From Asterias rubens (Eukaryota > Echinodermata > Asteroidea > Forcipulatida > Asteriidae): DNA of 64,000 bases. The stretch is taken from NCBI RefSeq assembly GCF_902459465.1, contig NC_047075.1, positions 10,781,119 through 10,845,118 on the forward strand, in the 5' to 3' direction. The notes under the pieces were generated by a model. That model did not search any database. It was not told where the DNA came from and worked only from the letters and a program-made list of their open reading frames with translations. Below are positions 1 through 11,159 of the stretch, one piece after another. The translations under genes were made by a program, and so were the position numbers. Each line of letters begins with the position of its first letter. The stretch's first letter is position 1.

Positions 1-780
1 TGCTGAGCAGCTCTATTAAAATGGGCACTGAAGTCAGAGTTGAAGCATGGTGAACAAATTGTTCTTGAGGATTTCTCAGAAAGTTACTATGCATTAATTT
101 GTTGTTTTAGATTCATCATAGGGGGTTAAAGTAAGACTGCATAAGTTAGTGATCTACTGTAGAAAGGCAGACAGCTTCTCCATCTCAACCTTGATGTAAT
201 CTCTAACTGGGATCACTAATAATCACAGTGGTGCACCCGAAAAGGGGGGGGGGCGGTGGGGGACGATAGGTCTTGGGGATTGATCCCAGCCCCTCCAAGG
301 TATTCAATCTGTTTGTTTGATTTGTTTTGATTTTTTGTTTTACAATCTTCGAAAGAAATTATTAGGGAAAATATGGCCCACCCCAAAAAAACAATAAATC
401 CTGGGTGTGTCACTGCTGATAGTTGAAATTCTGATTCTGGTTAAACCACATCAGCCCTCAACAAAAAACAAATCGCAAACGATGAACACTTTAAAGATGG
501 ACTTTAACGGTACTCCTACATTAAAATCACTATCAGAACTTGTTTATGTTGTGTTCAGCTATCAATTCATTGTTGTGGTCATGTTTTTCTCCAAATAATT
601 TTGCGACAATTTGACCAAAAAAAATTGACCGCGATTCTTCGATTTTGAAATTTCCCGCCCTGTACTGGTTCCCGGCTATTAAACCAACACTGAAATCCAA
701 GCGGATTTGTAAACCAGCGGACGTCATGAACGCGGTCAAAAAAATGGTGATGTCATACCCATGAAGCAACAAGAGTAAAC
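1..780. other. Non-coding flank, nothing recognised
   Basis: I see no exon, repeat family or RNA gene here. There is a G-rich run near 244-262 and AT-rich sequence. The short open frames have no coding-like composition and no matching splice sites. Confidence 0.5.
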
Positions 781-934
781 AAAGATTACGCCATGTTACT
801 CCGTGTGTTGTGTATGCGTTTTCATCCACACTACAGGCGTGCGTGTGTGCTACGAAGCTTTTTGTTTCTAGTGTATCAGCTATAAATACTGCCGACTATT
901 TGGTTGTTTGTAGATGCACTAGAAGTTTCAAAGT

Positions 935-2430
935 TTGTGTAAGAAGCCTGGATCGATTCCGAAATTTAAACCTCTAAACATCGAGAGAATTCAGGGGGAT
1001 CTTCGACCACAAGGCCCGAGCCAGTGCTGCTTGTGCATGCTACGCGTACGACGTCGGCGGGGTCCCTCTGCCGTGGCCCTGGTCGCAAGTGGCCGTGGAA
1101 CAGCAAAAGAATCAAGTGGCATTACAGAAAAGAGAGGGAGAAAAGCCTGGTAAGTACTTGTTAATAATCTTAAAAAATCTACTACTGAGAAACTATCTCC
1201 ATTATTAATTCAGGCCCAATACCGGTACATGTATTTGTAATAAGAAAAATAGTAAACAATCTCTACCCTTTTCATGCAAGGAACAATCATCTTGCTGTCA
1301 ATTGACATGATGTGCATGCTCTGAATCTGACCCGACTACCATAAAATATGAACATAGTGTATTGACTCTGTTGAGTGATGAATCCATGTAGCCACCCAAG
1401 TGCTTTTGGCATGTTTATGCCCTGGTTTACACTTTCTGGCACGTTTAAAAAGTTAATTGTTACAGTTAACAGTTTATTGGCCTCGCTGACATGTATTTAT
1501 ATTGGTCTATACTGGATTGCTCGACATTGTTTTTGCCAAAGCTGCCTGAGAATTGTTCGCTTTTTTTTTTAAGGCACATCTCAAAAATATGTTCAAACTC
1601 CCATCCATATAATTGCCCATCCATGGTCATTCAGGAATTACCAATTCCAGAGAAGTTTAGTGTGAAGTTTCCCTATAGCTGTGTTTATTTGCTTGGCACG
1701 GTTAATTACATGGAGTGTTTACTATATTTGCATTTGTAAAATAAGGCCAGCTCTTTTTCAGCACTAGTTTTTTTATTTTTTTTTTTATTTTTTGTTTTTC
1801 ATATTTTTTTGTACAGAAATAACTCGCAGCTCTACACTACAATGAGAATGCAGGACGAAGACAATGCAGGACGGAGACATGCTAGCCAGAACTAGAAATG
1901 GAGACCTAAGATTCTCAATAGCTTTAGGTAAGTAGTAGGCCTATGCATGCAAATTTTCAGAGGATCAGATGATTTCTTCATTTTTAGTTGTTCAGCTGCC
2001 CCTTTGAAAACTGTTCACGGTGGAGGGGGAGGGGATGGGGTGTTGAATCGCAAGAACAGTTTTGTACTAGGTGTAGATCTGGGGAAGGGGGTTGGTTGGA
2101 GGTCATGTTTTCTATCAGACTTAAAGAAAACCTGCCCCTTTGGTTTTGTTGCATGTGGACGCTTTTTGTTCTGGTTTTGCGTTAACTCCAGTAAAGTTCT
2201 TTTCAAAACTATGCCAACTTGAAGAGAGATTGTCAGTCTGTGGTGTTACGTCAAACCTTCCGAGATTGTATTTCTGCCATGTAAATTTTCAAGAAATCCC
2301 ACATAACGATTATTTTTTTTTTTTATTTTTTTTTTTTATTAAACAGATACGCAAAGAATGCATGCACAATGCACTTGTCAGCAGGGTGACAAGACATGAA
2401 AACAACTCCATCCGCAGCTGATGTGTAACC
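935..2430 (+). ncRNA. Candidate spliced non-coding transcript (three exon-like blocks)
   Basis: Three blocks are bounded by good splice signals. The first is GC-richer than its surroundings and ends at 1149 before a gtaagt donor. The second, 1817-1927, follows a T-rich tract ending in AG and precedes gtaagt. The third starts at 2347 after a long T tract ending in AG. Joining block 1 to block 2 creates an immediate TGA in the only longer frame (start 935), and block 2 has stops in the frames I checked. A long non-coding RNA or a 5' UTR therefore fits better than a protein. The 5' and 3' ends are not defined by the sequence; without transcript data this rests on splice-site quality alone. Confidence 0.25.
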
Positions 2431-2552
2431 CCCGTGTCATTGACATCAACCTTCACCAGCCGGAAAAGGATGTAGCATTTTTCTTTATTTATTTATTATT
2501 ATTATTTTTTTTTGGGGGGTGGGGGTTCAAAGGTAGTGGGTTCAACTTCGTC

Positions 2553-2754
2553 TCTGCTTACGTCCAAACGCTAAATTTCTGCGCTTACTTTGTAAGCGTA
2601 CAGTGCCTGGTATAAACCAAGTATGCACCCATGACCCAAAGAAGCCAAATTTCGCTGGTAACCTGTGAAACGCGCTTGATGTAAGCACACAATTCCCTGC
2701 TTCCGCAAGTGCCGATTCTTTGTTTACAGTATGCAGATCCATGAAATTGGGCCC
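2553..2754. repeat. Inverted-repeat element K, copy 1 (left end missing)
   Basis: This block is nearly the same sequence as 2908-3117 and ends with the same right terminus (ATCCATGAAATTGGGCCC). Its left terminus is absent. It is probably a truncated non-autonomous DNA element. The G-rich spacer that follows it (2790-2812) also recurs in diverged form near 2510, 3205 and 3375, so host sequence and element were duplicated together. Confidence 0.5.
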
Positions 2755-2855
2755 TAACCTGTACACATTGATTTTTTGGTGTTTCTTTTGGTAGGGGTGG
2801 GGGGGGGGGGTTCCATGGTAGTAGAATCAACTTTGTTTGAAGAAAGAATGACCTG

Positions 2856-3117
2856 TGCCCAATTTCATGGATCTGTTTACCAACAAATTGTGCGCTATGA
2901 ATAACGTTCTCTGCTTATGTCCAAAGGCTAAATTTCTGCGCTTACATTTACATTTGTAAGCGTAAAATGCCTGGTATAAACCAAGTATGCACCCATGACC
3001 CGCAAAAGCCAAAATTCGCTGGTAACCTGTGAAACGCGCTTTATGTAAGCACAGAAGTCCCTGCTTCGGCAAGTGCCGATTCTTTGTTTACAGTATGCAG
3101 ATCCATGAAATTGGGCC
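2856..3117. mobile_element. Inverted-repeat element K, copy 2 (MITE-like)
   Basis: The left end GCCCAATTTCATGGATCTG is the reverse complement of the right end apart from a short interruption, giving terminal inverted repeats of about 20 bp around a roughly 260-bp non-coding body. This is the architecture of a non-autonomous DNA transposon. The superfamily and target-site duplication cannot be assigned. Confidence 0.55.
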
Positions 3118-3119
3118 CT

Positions 3120-3729
3120 AGCTTGTACACATTGATGTGGGTTTTATTTTATTTTTTATATATATTTTTTGTTTTATTTTATTTTATTTTATTTTTTTTT
3201 TTTTTTGGGGGGGGTGGTAACCAGGGTAGTACAATCAACTTTGTTTAAAAACATAATAACATGGTCTGTACACAATGATTTTATTATATTCTTTTAATGT
3301 ACAACTTAATTTACAATTTACAAAGCGAACCACAGCTACCCAGGTACATAACATGGCTTAGGTTTTCTTTTTTAGGGGGAGGGGCGTTGACAGGGTTGTA
3401 TAGTTGACTTTCTTTGATGACGGAATGTTCAGATGATTTCGCTATCACTAGGCAACCTTTTTTCAATTTTGATATTTAAAACTGAAAAATAAACTGTTGT
3501 CGTTTGCAAATACATACAGTTTTAGTGTTGTCGTTATATAGAGGTGTACATGTAGGCTTCTGTTTGTTTGTTTTGTTTTTATATTTCTGCTAACCAAGTT
3601 GAATGTTTTTACCATGTTAATCATAGTGTATTGTTGACAACGGGACAAGTTTATTGCACATAATTGCTAAATTAATCAATTTGAACCACACACCTAATTT
3701 TATAAGCCAGAGTAATTTACATTTTGTGT
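3120..3729. other. AT-rich spacer with poly-T and G-rich tracts
   Basis: This holds a T-rich tract (3136-3206), a G run and diverged copies of the spacer found between the K elements. No exon or RNA gene is recognised. Confidence 0.4.
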
Positions 3730-3792
3730 CTTTCAGAGGAGTGGGTGGTTCAAATTAAATTAATCAATTTGAACCACCCACCCCTCTGAAAG
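3730..3792. repeat. Long hairpin (27-bp arms, 9-nt loop)
   Basis: Arms 3730-3756 and 3766-3792 are reverse complements with one mismatch. The right-arm sequence also appears in part at 3671-3692, which suggests a local inverted duplication. Confidence 0.8.
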
Positions 3793-4084
3793 AAACAAAA
3801 TGAAATAATATACATGTACATTTATACGTAAATTATTATGGCTTATAAAGATTTTTCTCACTCCCTCCGGATCATTATAACGTGAAAAAACTGTTACGAC
3901 TGAAGACAAATAAAGCAAAGCAAAGCTGTCTAATCCGTTGGTGGATACGAAAATCCTTCCACTGTAGTGTACACGAGGGTTTGGAAATGTCCTTCGTGTT
4001 GCTGCCACCAAACATGATGTCAGTGGCAGTGGTTGAACGGCCAAGATATTCCTAAGCTCACCACTTGCTGATATTCAACATTGC

Positions 4085-4230
4085 AGTAATTTCTAAACAA
4101 CAAAATTCATACAAAATTATTAACAAAAGAATTCATACAAAAGTATTAACAAAATAATTCATACAAAATTATTAACAAAATAATTCATACAAAATTATTA
4201 ACAAAAAAATCATACAAAATTATTAACAAC
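4085..4230. repeat. AT-rich minisatellite, about 27-bp unit
   Basis: About five head-to-tail units built on AATTCATACAAAATTATTAA, with small variants. The rest of 4231-4650 is AT-rich with nothing recognised. Confidence 0.75.
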
Positions 4231-4657
4231 AGATTTGTGGTTTGCATGGTGAAGTGTTAATATTGCATGTGTGTACCTGAATTGCTTTAAAACTATACCC
4301 AATGCCAGAAGGCAATCATAATCCAAAGTAACAGTTACATACATGTACATGAGATATTTGTGTAGATGCACATGTGTCCACCACCACGCAGTTACTTAGT
4401 GAAGAAAAATAACAACATAGGTTATCTACAATATCAGTTTAAATTGATAAGGTATGACAAAAATTACCCCTCCCCTCACATTTCTACTGACTAAGTCAGT
4501 GCATGTGTTGCTCACATACATTTATTATAACGTGAATGGAGGTAAACAATAAACCTTGTCCATCATGTTCGTTCATGTTTTAATTTGGTCAAGGATAGCC
4601 TTCAACTATTTTTGGGAGCAGAAATAAACTGATCATGAAATGTTTTGTGGCCTTACC

Positions 4658-4886
4658 AGTCTGTCTTTAGCCGTCGATCATCAGGGTTTGGCTCATTCTC
4701 TTCGGCCTGACGATCATCGTCCCCGGGCTGGTTAACTAAATGTACTCATAACACGTCTTCGGCTTCTCTCTCGTCCTGTGAGCTCCCCTTATCGCTAGAG
4801 CCCTCACTTTCCTCTGAAGTGCCTCCCTGAAATGCCTTTTCCTCATCTATACTGTGGTTTTCCCAAGACCCGCTGCCATCGGACAT
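4658..4886 (-). CDS. Candidate first coding exon of an acidic protein, with in-frame stop
   Basis: Reading the minus strand from ATG at 4886 gives a serine- and glutamate-rich chain of 46 residues (starting MSDGSGSWENHS). A TGA follows near 4746. The same frame then continues open with another acidic stretch (QPGDDDRQAEENEPNPDD) up to a good gtaagg donor at 4657. The open frame either side of one stop, plus the donor, suggests a real first exon with a CGA-to-TGA type change, or a short upstream ORF in a leader. No domain is recognised and no later exon was found, so the product is unknown. Confidence 0.3.
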
Positions 4887-5309
4887 TTTCGCTGTTTTTT
4901 GTGTCAAAAAAATGCAGCCTATAGTGTCCGATGTTATTCCACATTCAATGTACATGTAAAATGCACGCACACGATCGACCTGACACACCGTGTACAGAGC
5001 TTCGGTACGTGGTGTGACGTCACACACTGTGTATGAATGGTTCGTGGGTCACCGGCTTTTGCCGAAACTGAGTTTTCTGGGTTGGAGTACGCCGCGCGAA
5101 TTTGTGTTTTTTTTTTTTTTTTTTTTTCCTGAAGGAAAAGGTTTTATTGAATACAACTAAAATATCAGTCCTTATTTTACATTTCTTGTACAAAAATAGT
5201 AATATTGGCTATATCAATAATCCGTTATAGTCCATGTTTAAGTAACTTTAGAAACAGAGGAGTGAGGCTTGTTGGTGAAAGTATATAAATTGACTAGTTT
5301 GTGACCTAA

Positions 5310-5620
5310 CAACTGCACATAAATGGTAATAAAATTGTAAATTTTGAAACGCCCAGTTATTTCTTGGCGGATTGTGATCGAGGAAAACATGTTATATCAA
5401 GTGATTTTTATTTTGTTGACTTTTGAAATGATTCATTGTTTTACAAATTGGGTCAAAGGTCACCATAACATATTAAAGATCACGGTACTTGTACAAAAAT
5501 AGTCATAAACTTGTAAATTTTGAAGAGCCTAACTGTTTGTTAGTGGATTTTGATAGAGGAAAACATGCTTTATCAAGTGATTTTTATTTCATTGATTTTT
5601 GGAATGATACAGACATTGCC
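5310..5620. repeat. Diverged direct repeats flanking the LINE
   Basis: Two similar stretches lie head to tail (about 5310-5470 and 5480-5620). Both contain a shared phrase ending GAGGAAAACATG. A further match to the GGGTCAAAGGTCAC part lies at 7341-7370, beyond the LINE. The LINE therefore appears to sit inside a pre-existing tandem repeat. Confidence 0.5.
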
Positions 5621-7335
5621 ACAACTTCAACCAGAGTGTAGACTATCTGTGTTTGAGCCTGCGACTGTTGCTGACATTCAAAGGGTTATTATGAAATCTC
5701 CTTCAAAAGCTTGTGAGCTGGATCCAGTGTCAACATCCATGATAAAGCAAAACATCGATATTTTTTTACCCTACATCACTAAGCTTGTAAACGAATCCCT
5801 CAGTTCCGGTTGTTTCCCCGATAGCCTCAAAGTTTCCTACATCAGGCCGCTCATCAAGAAACCAAACCTGGACAAGGAGATATTCAAAAACTACAGACCG
5901 GTTGCAAACTTAAACTATCTTGGAAAAGTCATCGAACGTGTAGTTTCATCACGTATTTCGGCGTGTTCCAGTCAGCATACAAACCTTTCCATGGGACCGA
6001 GGCTGCACTAGTCCGTGTGAGCAACGATATTCTCTCTGCAATGGACAATGGTAACCTTACAGCACTAGTCCTGCTAGACTTGAGTGCTGTTTTTGACACT
6101 GTCGATCACAACATCCTTCTCTCTCGGCTCCAGAATCACCTTGGCATAGAGGACACAGCCCTAGCATGGTGCAAATCTCAACAATAGAACCCAGCATGTA
6201 TGTATTGGCACCGCGAAGTCCGACCCTGTTGTTTTGAACTACTCTGTGCCGGAGGGGTCGGTACTCGGCCTGCAGTGGTTTACGCTATACACTTTACCGA
6301 TTCGTGACATCATCCTGAAATTTAATCTGAATTACTATTTGTACGCAGACCACACTCAGCTATACATCACGTTTAAATCTTCTCAAGAAAACGCCAATGC
6401 ATCTATTGCAAGACTTGAGAAATACATTCAAGAGATTCGACGTTGGACACAACGAAACTTCCTGAAGTTAAATGATGATACGACAGAATTCCTTCTATTT
6501 GGGTCACGTCAACAGTTAACTAAGGATTCAGTGTCATACATCTTCCATCGGTGGTGCTCGGATAGCCCCCTCGCTGAAAGCTCGGAACTTAGGGGCTATT
6601 TTCGATTCATCAATGACACTTCAGCCACACATCAACAACACTGTTCGTTTATCATCATATCACATCAGGAATATAGGTAAGATTCGCAAGTACTTGGACA
6701 AAAGTGCCACTGAAAAGGTCATTCACGCATTTGTTACTTCTCGTCTTGACAACGGCAATGCTCTTCTCTACAGTCGTCCTAACAACCAGATTTCCAGACT
6801 TCAACGGCTCCAAAATACTGCTGCCCGCATTGTGACAATGTCTAGAAAAACCTGTTCTATCACCCCCATTCTGAAACAACTACACTGGCTCCCTATCTCT
6901 CAACGAATCATCTTCAAGCTGATGCTCATTATCCACTAAAGCTCTTAATGGCAAGGCTCCCCACTATATTTCTGAACTGCTTCAAGTTTACACTCCATCA
7001 AGGAATCTTCGATCAAGTTTTATGCTTTTCCTCATTGAACCCACGTCTCGACACTCATGGGGTGACAGGTCTTTTTCTTCAGCCGCGCCACGCATCTCGA
7101 ACTCTCTACCACCTAATCTTCGATCTTGTCTTTGTACTGCAAAATTCAAGTCTCTTCTCAAAACTTTTCTTATGTCACAGGTTCAATGACTAATTTTGTT
7201 GTGTCTGTTTTTATTTGTGTTGTGTTTTTTTTTTTTTTTTTTTTTTTTTGGTTTTACTGCGCCCTGAACACCCAGCAGGGTGGATATGTGCGCATGACAA
7301 GTCTTATTATTATTACTATTATTACATTATTTAAA
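5610..7335 (+). mobile_element. CR1/L2-type LINE fragment with 3' end
   Basis: A 5'-truncated non-LTR retrotransposon. Reverse-transcriptase pieces run in order through 5610-6940. They are followed by a C-terminal region and a 3' terminus of the CR1/L2 style (a GCGCCCTGAACACCC hairpin-like end and a TATTATTATTACTATTATT tail near 7303-7325). The jockey-superfamily assignment rests on RT motifs (NYRPVANLNYLGKVIE, LVLLDLSAVFDTVDH, SVLG). Coding capacity is lost. Confidence 0.8.
5612..6940 (+). pseudogene. Broken LINE reverse transcriptase (CR1/L2 type)
   Basis: RT blocks occupy different frames: fingers and motif 1-2 at 5612-5960, motif A (LLDLSAVFDTVDH) at 5963-6187, motif B and C regions at 6234-6520, and the thumb and C-terminus at 6613-6939. 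Frameshifts separate them. The motif C dyad reads YADH where the family has YADD. The motif B loop reads PEGSVLGLQW where the family has PQGSVLGP, so both catalytic regions are damaged. The enzyme would copy its own RNA at a nicked target; this copy cannot. Confidence 0.85.
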
Positions 7336-7699
7336 AAACTGGGTCAAAGGTCACGATAACATATTAAAGTATATGTAAGTAACCTACATTTCAAAAAAAA
7401 ATAAAAAAATGGGACAAAATAACTAATTTGAGCATGCAATTCTCATCATTTTGATACAAAATTTGCATATATGTGATGAGAATTGACATGGTTATGGCAC
7501 ATTTTTACAAAAAAAGTGGTATTTTACCCTACAAAAATTCAGATTTTAGTGGTTTCTGCCCTGACCACGTAGTAAGTCCGATCGGGCTAAAAATTGCTGT
7601 GCAATCACTGCTTATAAGGACCTACGATCACGGCAATTTTTAATCAAAATCAGAAGACATGGGGTTAAAAAGTGCGTTGGTCTGGCATGAAATGACCCA

Positions 7700-7890
7700 T
7701 GGAATGACCCATGTACAATATCGCGGGTTTCCATTTATACCCCTGGGTGAAGGGAAGCAATCATGGTAAAATGTATTGCTCAAGGACACAAGTGTCACGA
7801 CCGGGATTCTAACACATACACACACCGACGACTTAAACAGCTAAACTTTAAATCGATGCTTAAACACTCGGCTATAATTCAGATGTGCCT
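7700..7890 (-). mobile_element. tRNA-derived SINE, Leu/Ser-like head
   Basis: On the minus strand the sequence opens with an A-box-like segment (TAGCCGAGTGTTTAAG). It then has a decayed B box (GTTAGAATCCC), followed by a body containing TGTCCTTGAGCAA and a stretch ending near CACCCAGGGGTATAAATGG. This is the layout of a tRNA-derived SINE. The missing tRNA fold and B-box changes argue against a functional tRNA gene. Confidence 0.6.
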
Positions 7891-7960
7891 AATACCCCTT
7901 CATATGACGTCACACTCTCTATCAGCGCCCTTCTTGAGGCAAAAGCTGGAGATCGATGAA

Positions 7961-7962
7961 CG

Positions 7963-7993
<31 letters not shown>

Positions 7994-7994
7994 G
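7961..7994. repeat. Poly-T tract
   Basis: A run of about 30 T residues. Confidence 0.8.
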
Positions 7995-8090
7995 TGAGTT
8001 AGAACGTGCTCGTGACTACATGCGTTATTTAAGGATGTCCATAGACCTCACACAGATACTTGGAACGCGTGCATTAGGCGTGAATGAGGT

Positions 8091-8142
8091 GCATGCTGGT
8101 CTACCTAGCAATCAAGTTTGATCGCCAGCTAGACCAGCATGC
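8091..8142. repeat. Hairpin with about 19-bp arms
   Basis: GCATGCTGGTCTA at 8091 pairs with TAGACCAGCATGC ending at 8142, and the inner part is imperfectly paired. The remainder of 7995-8720 shows no gene. Confidence 0.7.
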
Positions 8143-8723
8143 AGTCAATTTAACAGTTAGCGCTTGCGCAATGGACATTCGCGAAAATGTATTTTTGACA
8201 ATCTCAAACTAAAACGGCGCCCTCATTGAATCGTTCAGGCAAACAGGCAGATAATTTCGCTCGGCCCCAGCGGCAAGTCTATCCAGGACCGCTGGGATAG
8301 GCTAATCGCTCGCACAGATTCTTGTTCAGGAAGTACGTCATGCGTACATTACAGTGCATAGAAATATGGCGCAGTGTGCGTGTGATGCATGATGGGACTG
8401 CGCATTATTAAAGTAATGACAGTGCATGATACGTTTGCCCATCCTAGCGCCTTTGGTTTAAGCAAGGCGCTGGGGACGAGTGAAGCAGATCATCAGAAGA
8501 TAGCTTCCATTGGTGGTTGAACACGTGCATGTGACCTGGACATGTAAGCGTGGTGCATGAGCTCTTTACGTACGCAATGTATGGGTAATATTAGGGGGCA
8601 CATGAAATGGGCGTGGCTTAATGATGAACACAACCGTTCACCATTATAATGCACCGGGTGAAGTGGGTCCATCATTTAAACATCATGATTAGTTTGGCAA
8701 ACAAAAGGTAGATAGGTACTTAC

Positions 8724-8789
8724 ACTTCCCATAGTTTTCCGGTTTCCATCATCATTCTTATATCTTGCAACTGGTTATCATCAGCAGAC
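8724..8789 (-). CDS. LRR protein, exon 4 (one leucine-rich repeat)
   Basis: Minus-strand exon with acceptor CTTCAAAG before it and gtaagt donor after it. It begins and ends in phase 2, matching the exon upstream. It encodes one LRR (core ADDNQLQDI followed by KLWEV) and continues directly from the repeat encoded at 9978-10037. The continuation below 8724 was not found in the window, so the protein is incomplete here. Confidence 0.7.
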
Positions 8790-9242
8790 CTTTGAAGAAA
8801 AAAAAACAAAATCAAAAAAGATGTTGCAACCCGAAAATTAAATCGCTGAAACAGTTGGATAATTTAACTTGTCTTTTTTTTTTTTTTTTTTTTTAATTTA
8901 GCTTGTCTGTATGTCAAATCTTATAGAGTGTTTTATCACTCGAAATTCACCATTTTTGGTTATAAATGTATCATAATTGTTTTTAAGAAATCGTCACTGG
9001 AATGAAAATGTGCAATGTTTGTAAGTGGGTCCTTGAATAATTTATGGATTGGACAACCCTCTTGAAAGAAGTGGACATATGACAGGACCATTGTTTCCAG
9101 AATGTCTTGCTTGATACAAATCCATGGCAGTGTGACCTAAAGGTCCAAAACATAAGTGTTTTCTTTGCAGCCTCTAACATTATAGTTTTGATAAAAAAAA
9201 AAAAAATAAAAAATAAAAAAAAATAAATAAAAAATAAAAACA

Positions 9243-9616
9243 TTAAAGCAATCGCACAACATCGGTAAACAGTATTGTCCAAAGGCCCACACTTTGTGTA
9301 TCACATTTTATATATAAAATAACAACCTGTGAAAATGTAGGCTCAATCGGTCATCGGAGTCGGGAGAAAATAACGGTAAAACCCACCCTTGTTTCCACAC
9401 GTTACGCCGTGTCATGACATGATTTAAAATAAATCCGTTATTCTCATAATCGAGAGTTGATAATTGTTTTAAGGTTTTCTCAAAAGGTCAAGCATTTAAT
9501 GGAATAATATTTTGAGGAAAGTCTTTCACCGTTACCTTCTGTAAACCCTGTAAGTTATTTGTAAATCTGTGAATTTTTAATTGTTGTTCTGTTTAGAAAG
9601 TGTCCAATGGCTTTAA
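9243..9616. mobile_element. Repeat family B, copy 1 (full length)
   Basis: Right end AAGTGTCCAATGGCTTTAA is the reverse complement of the family left end TTAAAGCCATTGGACACTT, seen best at 38661. The left end here is decayed. The body is shared with 38661-38930, 41500-41700 and 56277-56608. It is a non-autonomous inverted-repeat element of unknown superfamily. Confidence 0.65.
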
Positions 9617-9977
9617 GCGATTGTGCAACCAACCTCTTTCGGTTGGCTAATTGCCATTTATTCAGAATTGTGGCATTGCTCTCCCAGTAACGTTCTTATT
9701 GAAATAACTTGAAATAACATTTCTATTGAAACTATCATAACAATGGATTTGGTTCACAAATGTTAACACTGTGTACGTTTCCAACCGTACAGTACTTCTA
9801 AAAATATATCACCAAAAAACGACAGTTTATTGTACCGCACGGTATAGGATAGTGGATGATATACTCCACGCGTTCAATGAAATACTACAACAAAACAGGC
9901 ATTGAGTCAACGAGCAACTTGTCTAGTGAAATAATGAGCTTTAATCCCAAAATGAGACAAAAACGTATTCAACTTAC

Positions 9978-10037
9978 AGAGACCTGAGAGACGGTGGTAC
10001 TTTAAATGAATTCGAAATATGATTGCTGGATACACTC
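9978..10037 (-). CDS. LRR protein, exon 3 (one leucine-rich repeat)
   Basis: Minus-strand exon of 60 bp between an AATTTCAG acceptor and a gtaagt donor. Joined in phase 2 to the preceding exon, it gives an LRR with core SVSSNHIS and PPSLRSL. The asparagine position and hydrophobic spacing match the LRR consensus. The phase and repeat register continue into exon 4. Confidence 0.75.
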
Positions 10038-10390
10038 CTGAAATTAAAAGAACAAAGTCAAAACAATCTTAGATCGTCTTTATGCAAATCATGTCCCCCT
10101 CTATCCTTATCTCGATGTCCCTAAAAAATAAACACTCTCCTCAGTTAACATTTACTACACATATTGGGAAAGCCGGAACAGTTCGGGCAAACATTATACC
10201 CAAAGAACGGCAGCTAAATAACTGTTTACATGGAAAAGATTTAGTTTTCTAATTGCACCCCTTACAAAAAATCTACATTTGCATTGGTTTTGAGCGCGAC
10301 ACATGAAATGTTCTAGTTTTACTATAAACCTAGCCTTTAGCACGCATGAACAAAATATATATATCAGCGCGAGCGGCGTAAGCCGCGAAG

Positions 10391-10626
10391 CGCTTTTAGC
10401 AACTCGTTTTGGGGCCTTTTGTTTTTCTTTACAATTGTCAACGATTTTGGGGGAGAAAAAGTAATGCATAATGCATTAGCGTGGTTAGTTGCTGGCCAAT
10501 TAGAAGCCACAATTACTTGCATGACGTCACAAAAATGTCCGATGCAAATTCGATACATTTCCTCCTACTAAAATCGTGGCAAATGTAAAGAAAAACAAAA
10601 GGCTCTAAAACGAGTTGCTAAAGGCG
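10391..10626. mobile_element. Inverted-repeat element I (about 57-bp arms)
   Basis: Arms 10391-10447 and 10568-10626 are imperfect reverse complements. The outer parts share GCTTTTAGCAACTCGTTTT and the inner parts AAAATCGT. The roughly 120-bp centre is unrelated. This is MITE-like architecture; no clear target duplication is seen. Confidence 0.7.
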
Positions 10627-10896
10627 TAGTATCTATCCGTGCGTTACATTTATGGGTTAGTGGGTGCCATCCGGTGTGCCGCGTGCGCCTTGTCTTCAGG
10701 CTACTAGAAACCCGGCGGCGTTCCTTCATGACGTACACTTTATACAATGTTGTTCAGCACTGTCTGTAAACATTCAGAACAACAGAGATCCACACAGTGC
10801 AGGGACTTAAATACCAATCGAAAATTAACAGTTCAACACAAACTAAGCTAATTAATTTATTAATTTATTATTTTTTGCATTCTCGAATGAGAGACT

Positions 10897-11010
10897 ATGG
10901 CCCTTTTCGAAACGATGGCTTCGGCTTTGGATTCTGCTTCAGGCTCCGTCCTCTCGTGTGAAGATGAGCGCGCACGCAAAGCTGACCTTGGAATCGAAAA
11001 GAGCCTTTGG
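10897..11010. mobile_element. Small inverted-repeat element J
   Basis: The left end GGCCCTTTTCGA mirrors the right end TCGAAAAGAGCC, and the inner terminal parts are also similar. It is about 110 bp and has no coding capacity. Confidence 0.45.
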
Positions 11011-11083
11011 TAAGGTAAATAGGTGATGGTCGTTTAGCTATGTAGATCATTATTATTAATCAATCACACATTAGCATACGTAC

Positions 11084-11155
11084 AGGTAAACGAGATAATC
11101 AAACTGCAACAACCAATCTTCTGGTATCTCTCGCAAGAAGTTCATACTAAGGTCT
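11084..11155 (-). CDS. LRR protein, exon 2 (one leucine-rich repeat)
   Basis: A 72-bp minus-strand exon, the classic size for one 24-residue LRR per exon. It has a TGTGCTACAG acceptor and a gtacgt donor. Joined in phase 2 to the first exon it reads KLDLSMNFLREIPEDW, then FDYLVYL, a textbook LRR immediately after the N-terminal cap. The frame runs on into the exon at 9978-10037. Confidence 0.8.
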
Positions 11156-11159
11156 CTGT

